Assembly: GCF_013167895.1 (NCBI RefSeq)
Contig: NZ_BLWC01000001.1
Coordinates: 3,968,001-4,032,000, forward strand
DNA from: Streptomyces fulvorobeus
GTDB lineage: Bacteria > Actinomycetota > Actinomycetes > Streptomycetales > Streptomycetaceae
DNA: 64,000 nucleotides
Direction: 5' to 3'
The notes under the pieces were generated by a model that searched no databases, was not told where the DNA came from, and saw only the letters and a list, made by a program, of their open reading frames with translations. Below, piece by piece: positions 25,832 to 34,006 of this stretch. Both the position numbers and the translations under genes were made by a program. The first letter of the stretch is position 1. Each line of letters begins with the position of its first letter.

Positions 25832-26656
25832 TCAGATGCGGTCGAGCACGCGCGCCAGCAGAGATCCCATCCGCACCGCCGAGTCGCGGCCGGCCTGCAG
25901 GACCTCCTCGTGGTTGAGCGGCTCGCCGGACAGACCGGCGGCCAGGTTGGTCACGAGTGAGATCCCGAGGACCTCCGCGCCCGCCTCGCGCGCGGCGATG
26001 GCCTCCAGCACGGTGGACATGCCGACCAGGTCGCCGCCCATGACCCGGACCATGTTGATCTCGGCCGGGGTCTCGTAGTGCGGGCCGGGGAACTGCACGT
26101 ACACGCCCTCTTCGAGCGTCTCGTCGATCTCCCTGCACAGGGCGCGCAGCCGCGGCGAGTACAGGTCGGTGAGGTCGACGAAGTTGGCGCCGATGATCGG
26201 GGACGCCGCCGTGAGGTTGATGTGATCGCTGATCAGCACCGGCTGGCCGGGGCGCATGCCCTCGCGCAGACCGCCGCAGCCGTTCGTCAGCACGATCGTC
26301 CGGCAGCCCGCGGCGACCGCGGTGCGGACTCCGTGCGAGACGGCGGCGACCCCGCGGCCCTCGTAGAAGTGCGTACGGCCCAGGAAGACCAGGACGCGCT
26401 TGGCGCCGATCAGGTACGAGCGGACGGTGCCGCCGTGGCCCTCGACCGCCGGGACGGGGAACCCGGGCAGCTCGGTCACGGGGAACTCGGCCTCCGGCGC
26501 GCCGAGCGCGTCGCCGGCGGGGGCCCACCCGGAGCCCATCACGAGGGCGACGTCGTGGGTCTCGGCGCCGGTCAGCTCGCGGAGGCGGGCGGCGGCGTCG
26601 GCGGCGGCGGCGTGCGGGTCGCCCTGGATGTGGTCCGGAATAACAGATGCGTTCAC
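25832..26656 (-). CDS. Purine-nucleoside phosphorylase (trimeric type)
   Basis: Phosphorolysis of inosine, guanosine and deoxy forms to base and (deoxy)ribose 1-phosphate, 274 residues, low-molecular-mass trimeric family. Motifs: phosphate site VMGSGWAPAGD near residue 40, GRTHFYEGRG, TNGCGGLREGM, and FPGPHYETPAEI with the MSTVLEAIAAREAG helix. GTG 26656 (VNASVIPDH) has no ribosome site and a TAnnnT element nine bases upstream, so a leaderless mRNA is possible, as for add. It takes inosine from adenosine deaminase and hands ribose 1-phosphate to the adjacent mutase gene. Confidence 0.95.
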   Translation of the reverse strand: MNASVIPDHIQGDPHAAAADAAARLRELTGAETHDVALVMGSGWAPAGDALGAPEAEFPVTELPGFPVPAVEGHGGTVRSYLIGAKRVLVFLGRTHFYEGRGVAAVSHGVRTAVAAGCRTIVLTNGCGGLREGMRPGQPVLISDHINLTAASPIIGANFVDLTDLYSPRLRALCREIDETLEEGVYVQFPGPHYETPAEINMVRVMGGDLVGMSTVLEAIAAREAGAEVLGISLVTNLAAGLSGEPLNHEEVLQAGRDSAVRMGSLLARVLDRI

Positions 26657-26665
26657 GCGGACGAG

Positions 26666-26695
26666 GGTAACCGGTCAATCCCTACGCGCGTAGAT
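26666..26695 (-). promoter_or_regulatory. Operator site 5 and probable -10 of the PNP gene
   Basis: Exact CTACGCGCGTAG core at 26684-26695, 27 bases before the GTG. On the minus strand TACCCT (26666-26671) lies between the operator and the start codon and could be the -10 of a leaderless transcript. The -10 assignment is weak; the operator is clear. Confidence 0.62.
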
Positions 26696-26760
26696 GCCCC
26701 CGCGGAGAGGCTGGCCGAAGCCGTTCGTATGTTCGTACAGGGGCGGGGCGGGGGCGGCGC

Positions 26761-27198
26761 TCAGCAGGGGCGCTTGCGGAGCTCCATCACATAGTCGTGC
26801 GGGGCCCCGGCCGACTCGGCGGCGTCCGCCACCTCGCCCAGATAGCGGGCCGATGGCAGCCCGCCCTCGTAGCCGTTCAGCACGTACATCCAGGTCGGCT
26901 CCTCGCCGTCCAGGGTGTGCACCCGCACCCGCATGCGCCGGTAGATGTCCAGGCCGACGCCCTCCCACCGGTCCATGGAGTCCTCGTCCATCGGCGCGAT
27001 GTCGTACAGCGCCACGAAGACCTGGGAGCGGGGGGCCTCGACCACGGTGGCCAGCGCGCCCTCCCAGCCCATCTGCTCGCCGCCGAACGTCAGCCGCCAG
27101 CCGTTCAGCCAGCCGGTGCCGCGCAGCGGCGAATGCGGAGCGCGGCGCGTCATCAGCCGCGCGTCGAGGTTGCCGGCGTACGCGGCGTAGAGCGACAT
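26761..27198 (-). CDS. Gamma-glutamylcyclotransferase-like protein
   Basis: 145-residue protein of the GGCT/AIG2-like fold. The N-terminus SLYAAYAGNLDARLM corresponds to the family's YGSNL glycine loop, and the central VALYDIAPMDEDSMDRWEGVG carries the acidic residue region expected at the active site. The true substrate is unknown; family members release 5-oxoproline from gamma-glutamyl peptides. ATG 27198 was chosen because the beta strand with the substrate loop follows immediately. It is divergent from the flavoprotein gene. Confidence 0.8.
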   Translation of the reverse strand: MSLYAAYAGNLDARLMTRRAPHSPLRGTGWLNGWRLTFGGEQMGWEGALATVVEAPRSQVFVALYDIAPMDEDSMDRWEGVGLDIYRRMRVRVHTLDGEEPTWMYVLNGYEGGLPSARYLGEVADAAESAGAPHDYVMELRKRPC

Positions 27199-27449
27199 GT
27201 GGTCGAGGGTACGGGAGGTGGCACCGGGAGTGCCGGTTCCTGCGCGCAATGAGCTGCCCGAACACCCCGATTCGTACGCCCGTGCCCCGCCCCGGCGGGC
27301 CCCGCCCCCGTATGGAGGGCCCCGGGGCGAAGCGCCTTGGCGCGTGCGGGACAATGGAGTACGTACTGCATTCCCCCCGGGGCGATCCCCCGGACCCCGG
27401 CCGCGGCGGCATACGGCCGCGGGATGACACCACGCGAGGCGGACTTTTC

Positions 27450-28889
27450 GTGACCCGGATCGTGATCATCGGCGGCGGCCCCGGCGGCTACGAGGCGGCA
27501 CTGGTGGGCGCCCAGCTCGGCGCGGAGGTGACCGTCGTCGACCGTGACGGCCTCGGCGGCGCGTCGGTCCTCACCGACTGCGTGCCCTCCAAGACCCTGA
27601 TCGCGACGGCCGAGGTGATGACCACCTTCGACTCCTCGTACGAGGAGCTGGGCATCATCGTCGCGGACGACACGCCCCACAAGGAACAGGCGGCCCGGGT
27701 CGTCGGCGTCGACCTCGGCAAGGTCAACCGGCGGGTCAAGCGCCTGGCGCTGGCCCAGTCCCACGACATCACCGCATCCGTCACCCGTGCGGGTGCCCGC
27801 GTGATGCGCGGCCGGGGCAGGCTGGAGGGCCTCCAGGCCGCCGACGGCTCCCGTCAGGTCGTCGTCACCGCCGCCGACGGCACGGAGGAGTCGCTGACCG
27901 CCGACGCCGTGCTCGTGGCGACCGGCGCGCACCCCCGCGAGATCCCGGACGCGCTCCCGGACGGCGAGCGCATCCTGAACTGGACCCAGGTCTACGACCT
28001 CGACGAGCTCCCCGAGGAGCTCATCGTCGTCGGCTCGGGTGTCACCGGCGCCGAGTTCGCCGGCGCCTACCAGGCGCTCGGCTCGCGCGTCACGCTCATC
28101 TCCTCCCGCGACCGCGTGCTGCCCGGCGAGGACCCGGACGCCGCCGCGGTCCTGGAGGACGTGTTCCGCCGTCGTGGCATGAACGTGATGGCCCGCTCCC
28201 GCGCCCAGTCGGCCAAGCGCGTGGACGACCGGGTCGAGGTCACCCTCGCCGACGGCCGCGTCATCTCCGGCTCGCACTGCCTGATGGCGGTCGGCGCCAT
28301 CCCCAACACGGCCGGCATGGGCCTGGAGGAGGCCGGGGTCCGGCTCAAGGACTCGGGCCACGTGCTGACCGACCGGGTCTCCCGCACCAGCGCCCCCGGC
28401 GTGTACGCGGCCGGGGACGTCACCGGTGTCTTCGCCCTGGCCTCGGTCGCCGCGATGCAGGGCCGCATCGCGATGTACCACTTCCTCGGCGACGCGGTCA
28501 CCCCGCTGAACCTGAAGACGGTCTCGTCGAACGTGTTCACCGACCCCGAGATCGCGACCGTCGGCTACACCCAGTCCGACGTCGACGCGGGCCGGATCGA
28601 CGCCCGGGCCGTCAAGCTGCCGCTGCTGCGCAACCCGCGCGCCAAGATGCAGGGCATCAGGGACGGCTTCGTCAAGATCTTCTGCCGTCCCGGCACCGGC
28701 ATCGTGGTCGGCGGCTGCGTCGTCGCGCCGCGCGCCAGTGAGCTGATCCACCCGATCTCGCTCGCGGTCGACAACAACCTGACGGTGGAGCAGATCGCGA
28801 ACGCCTTCACGGTGTACCCGTCGCTCTCCGGATCGATCGCCGAGGTGGCCCGGCAGCTGCACACCCGCAAGCTCACGGGCGACTCGTAG
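27450..28889 (+). CDS. Lipoamide-dehydrogenase-like NAD(P)H quinone reductase
   Basis: FAD-dependent class I pyridine-nucleotide reductase of 479 residues. FAD-binding GGGPGGYEAALVG begins at residue 7, the NAD(P) Rossmann motif GSGVTGAEFAGAY at about 190, the second FAD motif GVYAAGDVTG at about 315, and the dimerisation domain follows. The redox disulfide of true lipoamide dehydrogenase (CxxxxC) is incomplete: the segment reads ASVLTDCVPSK, with only the second Cys. That is the pattern of M. tuberculosis LpdA (Rv3303c), a quinone reductase. GTG 27450 was chosen from a much longer open frame because it starts exactly at the FAD domain. Confidence 0.92.
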   Translation: MTRIVIIGGGPGGYEAALVGAQLGAEVTVVDRDGLGGASVLTDCVPSKTLIATAEVMTTFDSSYEELGIIVADDTPHKEQAARVVGVDLGKVNRRVKRLALAQSHDITASVTRAGARVMRGRGRLEGLQAADGSRQVVVTAADGTEESLTADAVLVATGAHPREIPDALPDGERILNWTQVYDLDELPEELIVVGSGVTGAEFAGAYQALGSRVTLISSRDRVLPGEDPDAAAVLEDVFRRRGMNVMARSRAQSAKRVDDRVEVTLADGRVISGSHCLMAVGAIPNTAGMGLEEAGVRLKDSGHVLTDRVSRTSAPGVYAAGDVTGVFALASVAAMQGRIAMYHFLGDAVTPLNLKTVSSNVFTDPEIATVGYTQSDVDAGRIDARAVKLPLLRNPRAKMQGIRDGFVKIFCRPGTGIVVGGCVVAPRASELIHPISLAVDNNLTVEQIANAFTVYPSLSGSIAEVARQLHTRKLTGDS

Positions 28890-28907
28890 CGGTACCCGCG
28901 CAACCCT

Positions 28908-28935
28908 GGGGCCGCCTATACCACTTGGCGGCCCC
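28908..28935 (+). terminator. Hairpin terminator after the quinone reductase
   Basis: Perfect 9-bp stem GGGGCCGCC / GGCGGCCCC with an A/T-containing 10-base loop, 18 bases after the stop codon. Confidence 0.75.
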
Positions 28936-29006
28936 ATTCGTGTGCAACTTCTCTTATTCTGCGCAAACTGCTGAAACGGGCGGATCGTCAGGTTACTGTC
29001 AGTTCC

Positions 29007-29975
29007 GTGTTCGCTGCAGAACGTCGTCAGTTGATCCTCGAAATGGTGCGCGCCAACGGGGCGGTTTCGCTCCGTGAGCTCGCCCGCGTCGTCCAGACCT
29101 CCGAAGTGACCGTACGGCGGGACGTGCGGGCCCTGGAGGCAGAAGGACTCCTCGACCGCCGGCACGGCGGTGCGGTCTTGCCGGGCGGTTTCACGCGGGA
29201 GTCCGGCTTTCCGCAAAAATCCCATCTCGCCACCGCGGAGAAGACGGCCATCGCCGATCTGGCCGCCGGTCTGGTCGGTGAGGGCGAGGCCATCGTGGTC
29301 GGCGCCGGAACGACCACGCAGGAGCTGGCCCGCCGGCTCGCGCGGGTGCCCGGTCTGACCGTCGTCACCAACTCGCTCCTGGTCGCCCAGGCGTTGGCCC
29401 ATGCCAACCGTGTCGAGGTCGTCATGACCGGCGGCACGCTGCGCGGGAGCAACTACGCGCTCGTGGGCAGCGGGGCCGAGCAGTCCCTCCAGGGGCTACG
29501 GGTCTCGCGGGCGTTCCTCTCCGGGAGCGGCCTCACCGCCGAACGCGGGCTGTCCACCTCCAACATGCTGTCGGCCAGCGTGGACCGGGCCCTGGTGCAG
29601 GCGGCCGCCGAAGTGGTGGTCCTCGCGGACCACACCAAGCTCGGCTCCGACACCATGTTCCAGACCGTGCCCACCGACCTGATCACCCGGCTGGTCACGG
29701 ACGAGCCACCGGTCCACGACGAGCGGGCCGCGGCCGAGCTCCAGGCCCTCGCTGACCAGGGCGTGGAGATCACGATCGCCGGGCCGGACGCGTCCGGGCT
29801 CGGCGACGGGGTCCCGCCCGGCCGCCAGGCCCGGAGGGACGTGCCGCTGCCAGGACAGCGCCGTACGCAGACGGGCGGTTCCGGCGGGCTCGGACCCCAG
29901 TTGCGCAGCGCGGCGGCACTGGCCGACCAGGGCTCGGGCGACCGGGCCCGGGTGGCGGATCTGCGACGCAGGTAG
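29007..29975 (+). CDS. DeoR-family transcriptional regulator
   Basis: 322-residue regulator. The N-terminal winged HTH (residues about 3-57, RRQLILEMVRANGAVSLREL, TSEVTVRRDVRALE) is followed by the DeoR sugar-phosphate sensor domain (VGAGTTTQELARRLARV, VMTGGTLRGSNYALVG, VLADHTKLG). DeoR proteins usually sense phosphorylated sugars. A poorly conserved Arg/Gly/Pro-rich tail of about 55 residues follows the domain. GTG 29007 is the first codon of the HTH. It is alone, between a terminator and the convergent TetR gene. Whether it controls the nucleoside palindrome is untested; no copy of that palindrome lies at its own promoter. Confidence 0.92.
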   Translation: MFAAERRQLILEMVRANGAVSLRELARVVQTSEVTVRRDVRALEAEGLLDRRHGGAVLPGGFTRESGFPQKSHLATAEKTAIADLAAGLVGEGEAIVVGAGTTTQELARRLARVPGLTVVTNSLLVAQALAHANRVEVVMTGGTLRGSNYALVGSGAEQSLQGLRVSRAFLSGSGLTAERGLSTSNMLSASVDRALVQAAAEVVVLADHTKLGSDTMFQTVPTDLITRLVTDEPPVHDERAAAELQALADQGVEITIAGPDASGLGDGVPPGRQARRDVPLPGQRRTQTGGSGGLGPQLRSAAALADQGSGDRARVADLRRR

Positions 29976-30008
29976 GGGGCCGGGCCGCCGGAGCGGCCCC
30001 GGACGCCC

Positions 30009-30620
30009 TCAGCCCTGTTCCGCGGCGGGGCCCTTGAGGCCCTGGAGCGTCAGCGCCAGCAGGCGGTCCGCCAGTGCCGGGTCGTCCGGTGCCTGTTCGG
30101 CGGCGAGCGCGATCGCGTTCGTCAGCTGCATCAGGTCGTCGATCGACACCTCAGCGCGCACCGCGCCGCTCTCCTGCGCCCGCGCGAGCAGCCGAGCCCC
30201 CGCCTCGCGCAGCGGGGTGTTGCACCGCGCCAGGGCCGAAGTCTCGTCCCGTGTCGCCGACATGAGCGCCTGGGCCACCCCCCGGTACTCCCCGGTGTGC
30301 GTGACGACCGCGCCCAGCCACTCCACGAGCGCGTGGCACGGGTGGTCCCCCTCGGCCAGCTCGCGGGAGCGGGCGAGCAGGGCGGCCAGCGCCTCCTGGA
30401 AGACCGCATACATCAGGGCCTGGCGGTTGGGGAAGTGCCGGTAGAGCGTGCCGATGCCCACCCCCGCCTGGCGCGCGACGTCCTCCAGGGAGGCATCGGT
30501 GCCGTGCTCGGCGAAGGAGGCGCGGGCCTCGTTCAGCAGCCGGTCGTAGTTGCGGCGCGCGTCGGCGCGCATGGAGCGTGCCGGGGCCCCGGCCGGCGTC
30601 CGTACCGTGCTCGTCGCCAT
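30009..30620 (-). CDS. TetR-family transcriptional regulator
   Basis: 203-residue repressor-type protein. The N-terminal HTH covers residues about 25-70 (LLNEARASFAEHGTDASLED, VARQAGVGIGTLYRHFPNRQ), followed by an all-helical ligand domain. A perfect inverted repeat lies 24 bases upstream of the start, the expected place for an autoregulatory operator. No transporter or enzyme gene is divergent from it; the nearest neighbour upstream is the end of the carboxylase alpha gene. Effector and targets unknown. Confidence 0.9.
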   Translation of the reverse strand: MATSTVRTPAGAPARSMRADARRNYDRLLNEARASFAEHGTDASLEDVARQAGVGIGTLYRHFPNRQALMYAVFQEALAALLARSRELAEGDHPCHALVEWLGAVVTHTGEYRGVAQALMSATRDETSALARCNTPLREAGARLLARAQESGAVRAEVSIDDLMQLTNAIALAAEQAPDDPALADRLLALTLQGLKGPAAEQG

Positions 30621-30644
30621 CGCGCACTCCTCCCGCTCTCAGGT

Positions 30645-30664
30645 GTACGCCCCTGTGGGCGTAC
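30645..30664. promoter_or_regulatory. Candidate TetR autoregulatory operator
   Basis: Perfect inverted repeat GTACGCCC-CTGT-GGGCGTAC, 20 bp, immediately upstream of the TetR gene. Size and symmetry match TetR-family operators. Assignment to this regulator is by position only. Confidence 0.55.
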
Positions 30665-30756
30665 GCCCCGGGGTCCAGGATGCCATCGAGCAACCGGAGG
30701 TGCCCTCCAGATCGCCTCCGCCTCCCCGTCGAAGACCCCGCCCGCCCCCGTGGACG

Positions 30757-30799
30757 CCGAGGGCCCCGCGGGAGTCAGTGACTCCCGCGGGGCCCTCGG
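30757..30799 (-). terminator. Strong terminator after the carboxylase alpha gene
   Basis: A perfect 19-bp stem (CCGAGGGCCCCGCGGGAGT and complement), which can extend to 21 bp through the centre, begins 10 bases beyond the stop codon of the carboxylase alpha subunit. Confidence 0.85.
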
Positions 30800-30809
30800 T
30801 CCGGCCGGT

Positions 30810-32566
30810 TCAGTCCTTGATCTCGCAGATCACGGCGCCGGAGGTGACCGAGCTGCCGACCTCGGCGGCCAGGCCCTTGACGGTGCCGGAGCGGTGCGCG
30901 TTGAGGGGCTGCTCCATCTTCATGGCCTCCAGGACCACGACGAGGTCGCCCTCCTTGACCTCCTGGCCCTCCTCGACCGCGATCTTGACGATCGTGCCCT
31001 GCATCGGGGAGGCGAGGGTGTCACCGGAGGCCGCGGAGCCGGCCTTCTTCGCCGCACGGCGCTTGGGCTTCGCACCGGCCGCGAGACCGGTACGGGCCAG
31101 GCTCATCCCGAGCGAGACGGGCAGCGAGACCTCAAGGCGCTTGCCGCCGACCTCGACGACGATCGTCTCGCGGCTGCCGTCCTCCTCCTCGTCGGCGTCC
31201 GTGCCGACCGGGGCGAAGGGCTTGATCTCGTTGACGAACTCCGTCTCGATCCACCGGGTGTGGATACGGAACGGGTCGGCGGTGAAGGCGGGGTCGACCA
31301 CGACGGCCTGGTGGAAGGGGATGGCGGTGGCCATGCCCTCGACCTTGAACTCCCCCAGCGCACGCGCGGCACGCTGGAGCGCCTGCTCACGCGTCGCGCC
31401 CGTCACGATCAGCTTGGCCAGGAGCGAGTCCCAGGCCGGGCCGATGACGCTGCCGGACTCCACGCCCGCGTCCAGGCGGACACCCGGGCCCGAGGGCGCG
31501 TCGAAGGTGGTGACGGTTCCCGGGCGGGCAGGAAGCCGCGGCCCGGGTCCTCGCCGTTGATCCGGAACTCGAAGGAGTGCCCGCGCACGGCGGGGTCGCC
31601 GTAACCGAGCTCCTCGCCGTCGGCGATGCGGAACATCTCGCGTACGAGGTCGATGCCGGTGACCTCCTCGGTGACCGGATGCTCCACCTGGAGGCGGGTG
31701 TTGACCTCGAGGAAGGAGATCGTGCCGTCCGTGCCGACGAGGAACTCCACGGTGCCGGCGCCGACGTAACCGGCCTCCTTGAGGATCGCCTTGGACGCCG
31801 CGTAGAGCTCGGCGTTCTGCGCCTCGCTCAGGAACGGCGCGGGGGCCTCCTCCACCAGCTTCTGGTGGCGGCGCTGGAGTGAGCAGTCACGGGTGGAGAC
31901 GACGACCACGTTGCCGTGGGTGTCGGCCAGGCACTGGGTCTCGACGTGGCGCGGCCTGTCGAGGTAGCGCTCGACGAAGCACTCGCCGCGGCCGAAGGCG
32001 GCGACGGCCTCGCGGACCGCGGAGTCGTACAGCTCCGGGACCTCTTCCAGGGTGCGGGCGACCTTGAGGCCGCGACCGCCGCCACCGAAGGCGGCCTTGA
32101 TCGCGATCGGCAGGCCGTGCTCGCGGGCGAAGTCGACGACCTCGTCCGCACCGGAGACCGGGTCCGCCGTGCCGGCAACCAGCGGCGCACCGGCGCGCTG
32201 GGCGATGTGGCGGGCCGCGACCTTGTCCCCGAGGTCGCGGATGGCCTGGGGCGGCGGGCCGATCCAGGTCAGACCGGCGTCGGTCACGGCCTGCGCGAAC
32301 TCGGCGTTCTCCGAGAGGAAGCCGTAACCCGGGTGGATCGCGTCCGCCCCGGAGTCCTTGGCGGCCTGGAGCACCTTGGCCATGTCCAGGTAGCTGGCGG
32401 CCGGGGTGTCACCGCCCAGAGCGAACGCCTCGTCGGCCGCGCGGACGTGCAGACCGTCCCGGTCCGGATCGGCGTAGACGGCTACGCTCGCGATTCCGGC
32501 GTCCCGGCAAGCCCGAGCAACGCGGACAGCGATTTCGCCACGGTTGGCGATGAGCACCTTGCGCAC
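30810..32566 (-). CDS. accA: Acyl-CoA carboxylase alpha subunit: biotin carboxylase plus BCCP (apparent frameshift)
   Basis: Alpha chain of the acetyl/propionyl-CoA carboxylase complex. It carboxylates its own biotin with ATP and bicarbonate. Biotin carboxylase signatures: KVLIANRGEIAVRVARA at the N-terminus, HPGYGFLSENAEFA, the ATP-grasp loop FGGGGRGLKV, and EVNTRLQVEHPVTE. The C-terminal BCCP domain carries the biotinylated lysine in EAMKMEQP. One base is missing near 31521-31524 (a C/G run); restoring it joins GRGFLPA to the downstream frame and gives 585 residues, normal for AccA2-type proteins. Biotin would be attached by the ligase at 36235-37089; beta and epsilon subunits lie at 34228-36037. 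Confidence 0.92.
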
Positions 32567-32848
32567 GATGACTCCCTCCTTGAAACAAGCTGAGTTTAGG
32601 GACTACCGACACGGCCGTACGACCCGTCCCCACTGGTGAGCTTGCCCACACGGAGTGTGATTCGAGGGTTGCTGGAGTCGTGAAATCCCTTGTCGCACCA
32701 CGTTACGCCGGGTTCCTTAAGCGCACAGTAGCCACGAGGTGTGGTCCAGGTCTCTGTCCGTAGGGTCAACGACGTCCGGCGATTCTTTGTTGGATTCCTA
32801 CGAACGTCAGAGCGTTTCTTTGCCCGCCCGCGAGGAGCGGCAGACCTC

Positions 32849-32877
32849 TTGTACGAACCGTTACCGGTTAGTAGTGT
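32849..32877 (+). promoter_or_regulatory. Promoter of the small membrane protein gene, with embedded inverted repeat
   Basis: -35 TTGTAC (32849-32854), 17-base spacer, -10 TAGTGT (32872-32877), a good Streptomyces housekeeping promoter. The spacer holds AACCG-TTAC-CGGTT (32856-32869), a perfect 5+5 inverted repeat that could be an operator. This lies in a 363-base region (32567-32929) between divergent genes in which I see no gene; the part nearer the carboxylase should hold its promoter. Confidence 0.6.
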
Positions 32878-32929
32878 CCGCGCTGTCGCAGCTGCGAGCG
32901 GGCAGGACGGTAACAGGGGGGTGGGCGCG

Positions 32930-33562
32930 GTGATACGCAGACCGGTGGCCGTGGTGACCGGGCTCGTGCTGTTCGGGGAAGCGGTGGGCGTCGTGCTCGT
33001 CAACGCCGTGCTCGCGACGGTCGTCGACAACCAGAAGATGTCCCTCGCCGGGATGGACCCCGGGGCCATGTCCACGGGCACCTGGGTGCTGGGGTGGGGG
33101 TCCGGCCTGCTGCTGGTGCTCTGCGGCCTGGTCGCGCTGGTGGCCGGGGTCCGCGACCGGGCTCCGGGCCGCGCGGGGCGCAACGCCCTGACCGGCTGCG
33201 CCGTGGTGCACGGGGTGCTGGGCGCCGTCGTGGTGGGCCTGGTGGGCTGGTCCGCGTTCGCCTTCATGATGGCGGTGCTCGCGCTGCTCGTCCTGACCCT
33301 GCTGGGATACGGCCCCGGCGAGTCGGCACGGGGCGGGGCGGGGCGGTGGCGGGGAAATGGCGCCCGCCGGACCCGGCCCGGCCCTCAGACCCACAGATCG
33401 GTGACGGAGAGGCCCAGTTCACCGAGCAGCCGGCGCAGCAGCGGAAGCGACAGCCCGATGACGTTGCCGTGGTCGCCCTCGATGGAGTCGACGAACGGCG
33501 CCGAGCGGCCGTCCAGCGTGAACGCGCCCGCGACGTACAGGGGTTCGCCCGAGGCGACGTAG
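32930..33562 (+). CDS. Four-helix membrane protein of unknown function
   Basis: Predicted integral membrane protein with helices VAVVTGLVLFGEAVGVVLVN, WVLGWGSGLLLVLCGLVALV, ALTGCAVVHGVLGAVVVGLV and FAFMMAVLALLVLTLLG. GTG 32930 (VIRRPVAV) or GTG 32921 follows a G-rich ribosome site and the promoter about 50 bases upstream. The last 60 residues after YGPGESARGG are Arg/Pro/Ser-rich and run 178 bases into the convergent maf gene. That tail looks like read-through of noncoding sequence; a one-base shift in the G runs near 33340-33355 would end the protein at TGA 33402-33404. Function unknown. Confidence 0.65.
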   Translation: MIRRPVAVVTGLVLFGEAVGVVLVNAVLATVVDNQKMSLAGMDPGAMSTGTWVLGWGSGLLLVLCGLVALVAGVRDRAPGRAGRNALTGCAVVHGVLGAVVVGLVGWSAFAFMMAVLALLVLTLLGYGPGESARGGAGRWRGNGARRTRPGPQTHRSVTERPSSPSSRRSSGSDSPMTLPWSPSMESTNGAERPSSVNAPATYRGSPEAT

Positions 33563-33987
33563 GCGGCGATCTCGGCGTCCGTCGGTTCACCGAAACGGAC
33601 GACGGTGGAGGCCGTGGCGGACACCGTGCGTCCGCTCGCGGTGTCGGTGAGGCTGTGCCCGGTCCGCAGCACTCCGGCCCGGCCGCGCATGGACTTCCAG
33701 CGGGCGGTGGCCTCCTCGGCGTCCGCGGGCTTGCCCAGCGCCTCGCCGTCGAGTTCGAGGACCGAGTCGCAGCCGATCACCAGGGCGCCGGCCACCTCAG
33801 GGCGGGCCGCGACGACCGCGGCCTTGGCCTCGGCCAGGACGAGCGCGAGTTCGCCGGGGGTGGGAGCGGACAGCGCCTCCTCGTCGACACCGCTGACGAT
33901 CACCTCGGGGGCGAAACCGGCCTGCCGCAGGAGACCGAGGCGGGCGGGGGAGGCGGAGGCGAGGACGAGGCGGCGCTGATCAGTCAT
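33385..33987 (-). CDS. maf: Maf-family nucleotide pyrophosphatase
   Basis: House-cleaning NTP pyrophosphatase that hydrolyses dTTP, UTP or modified nucleotides, about 200 residues. Family motifs: LVLASASPARLGLLRQAGF at the N-terminus, AEAKAAVVA, GCDSVLELDGEALGKP with the catalytic Asp, and the C-terminal SIEGDHGNVIGLSLPLL. ATG 33987 (MTDQRRL) starts the domain directly; ATG 33996 adds three residues. It is last in a minus-strand run pccB - epsilon subunit - 42-residue protein - maf. Its 3' end overlaps the open frame of the convergent membrane protein. Confidence 0.93.
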   Translation of the reverse strand: MTDQRRLVLASASPARLGLLRQAGFAPEVIVSGVDEEALSAPTPGELALVLAEAKAAVVAARPEVAGALVIGCDSVLELDGEALGKPADAEEATARWKSMRGRAGVLRTGHSLTDTASGRTVSATASTVVRFGEPTDAEIAAYVASGEPLYVAGAFTLDGRSAPFVDSIEGDHGNVIGLSLPLLRRLLGELGLSVTDLWV

Positions 33988-34006
33988 ACCGGCCATCGTA
34001 GAAGGC

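Noticed and set aside
26694..27449. Upstream extension of the quinone reductase frame (about 250 extra residues)
   Set aside because: Sequence is Arg/Pro-rich and antisense to the cyclotransferase gene; the FAD motif begins right after GTG 27450.
27153..29402. 749-residue minus-strand frame across the quinone reductase and DeoR genes
   Set aside because: Codon-bias shadow; both plus-strand genes have complete family motifs.
29007..29975. DeoR-family protein as the regulator of the CTACGCGCGTAG regulon
   Set aside because: Family name and proximity are tempting, but the palindrome is LacI-like, DeoR proteins usually bind other repeat types, and its own promoter lacks the site. Kept only as a weak candidate.
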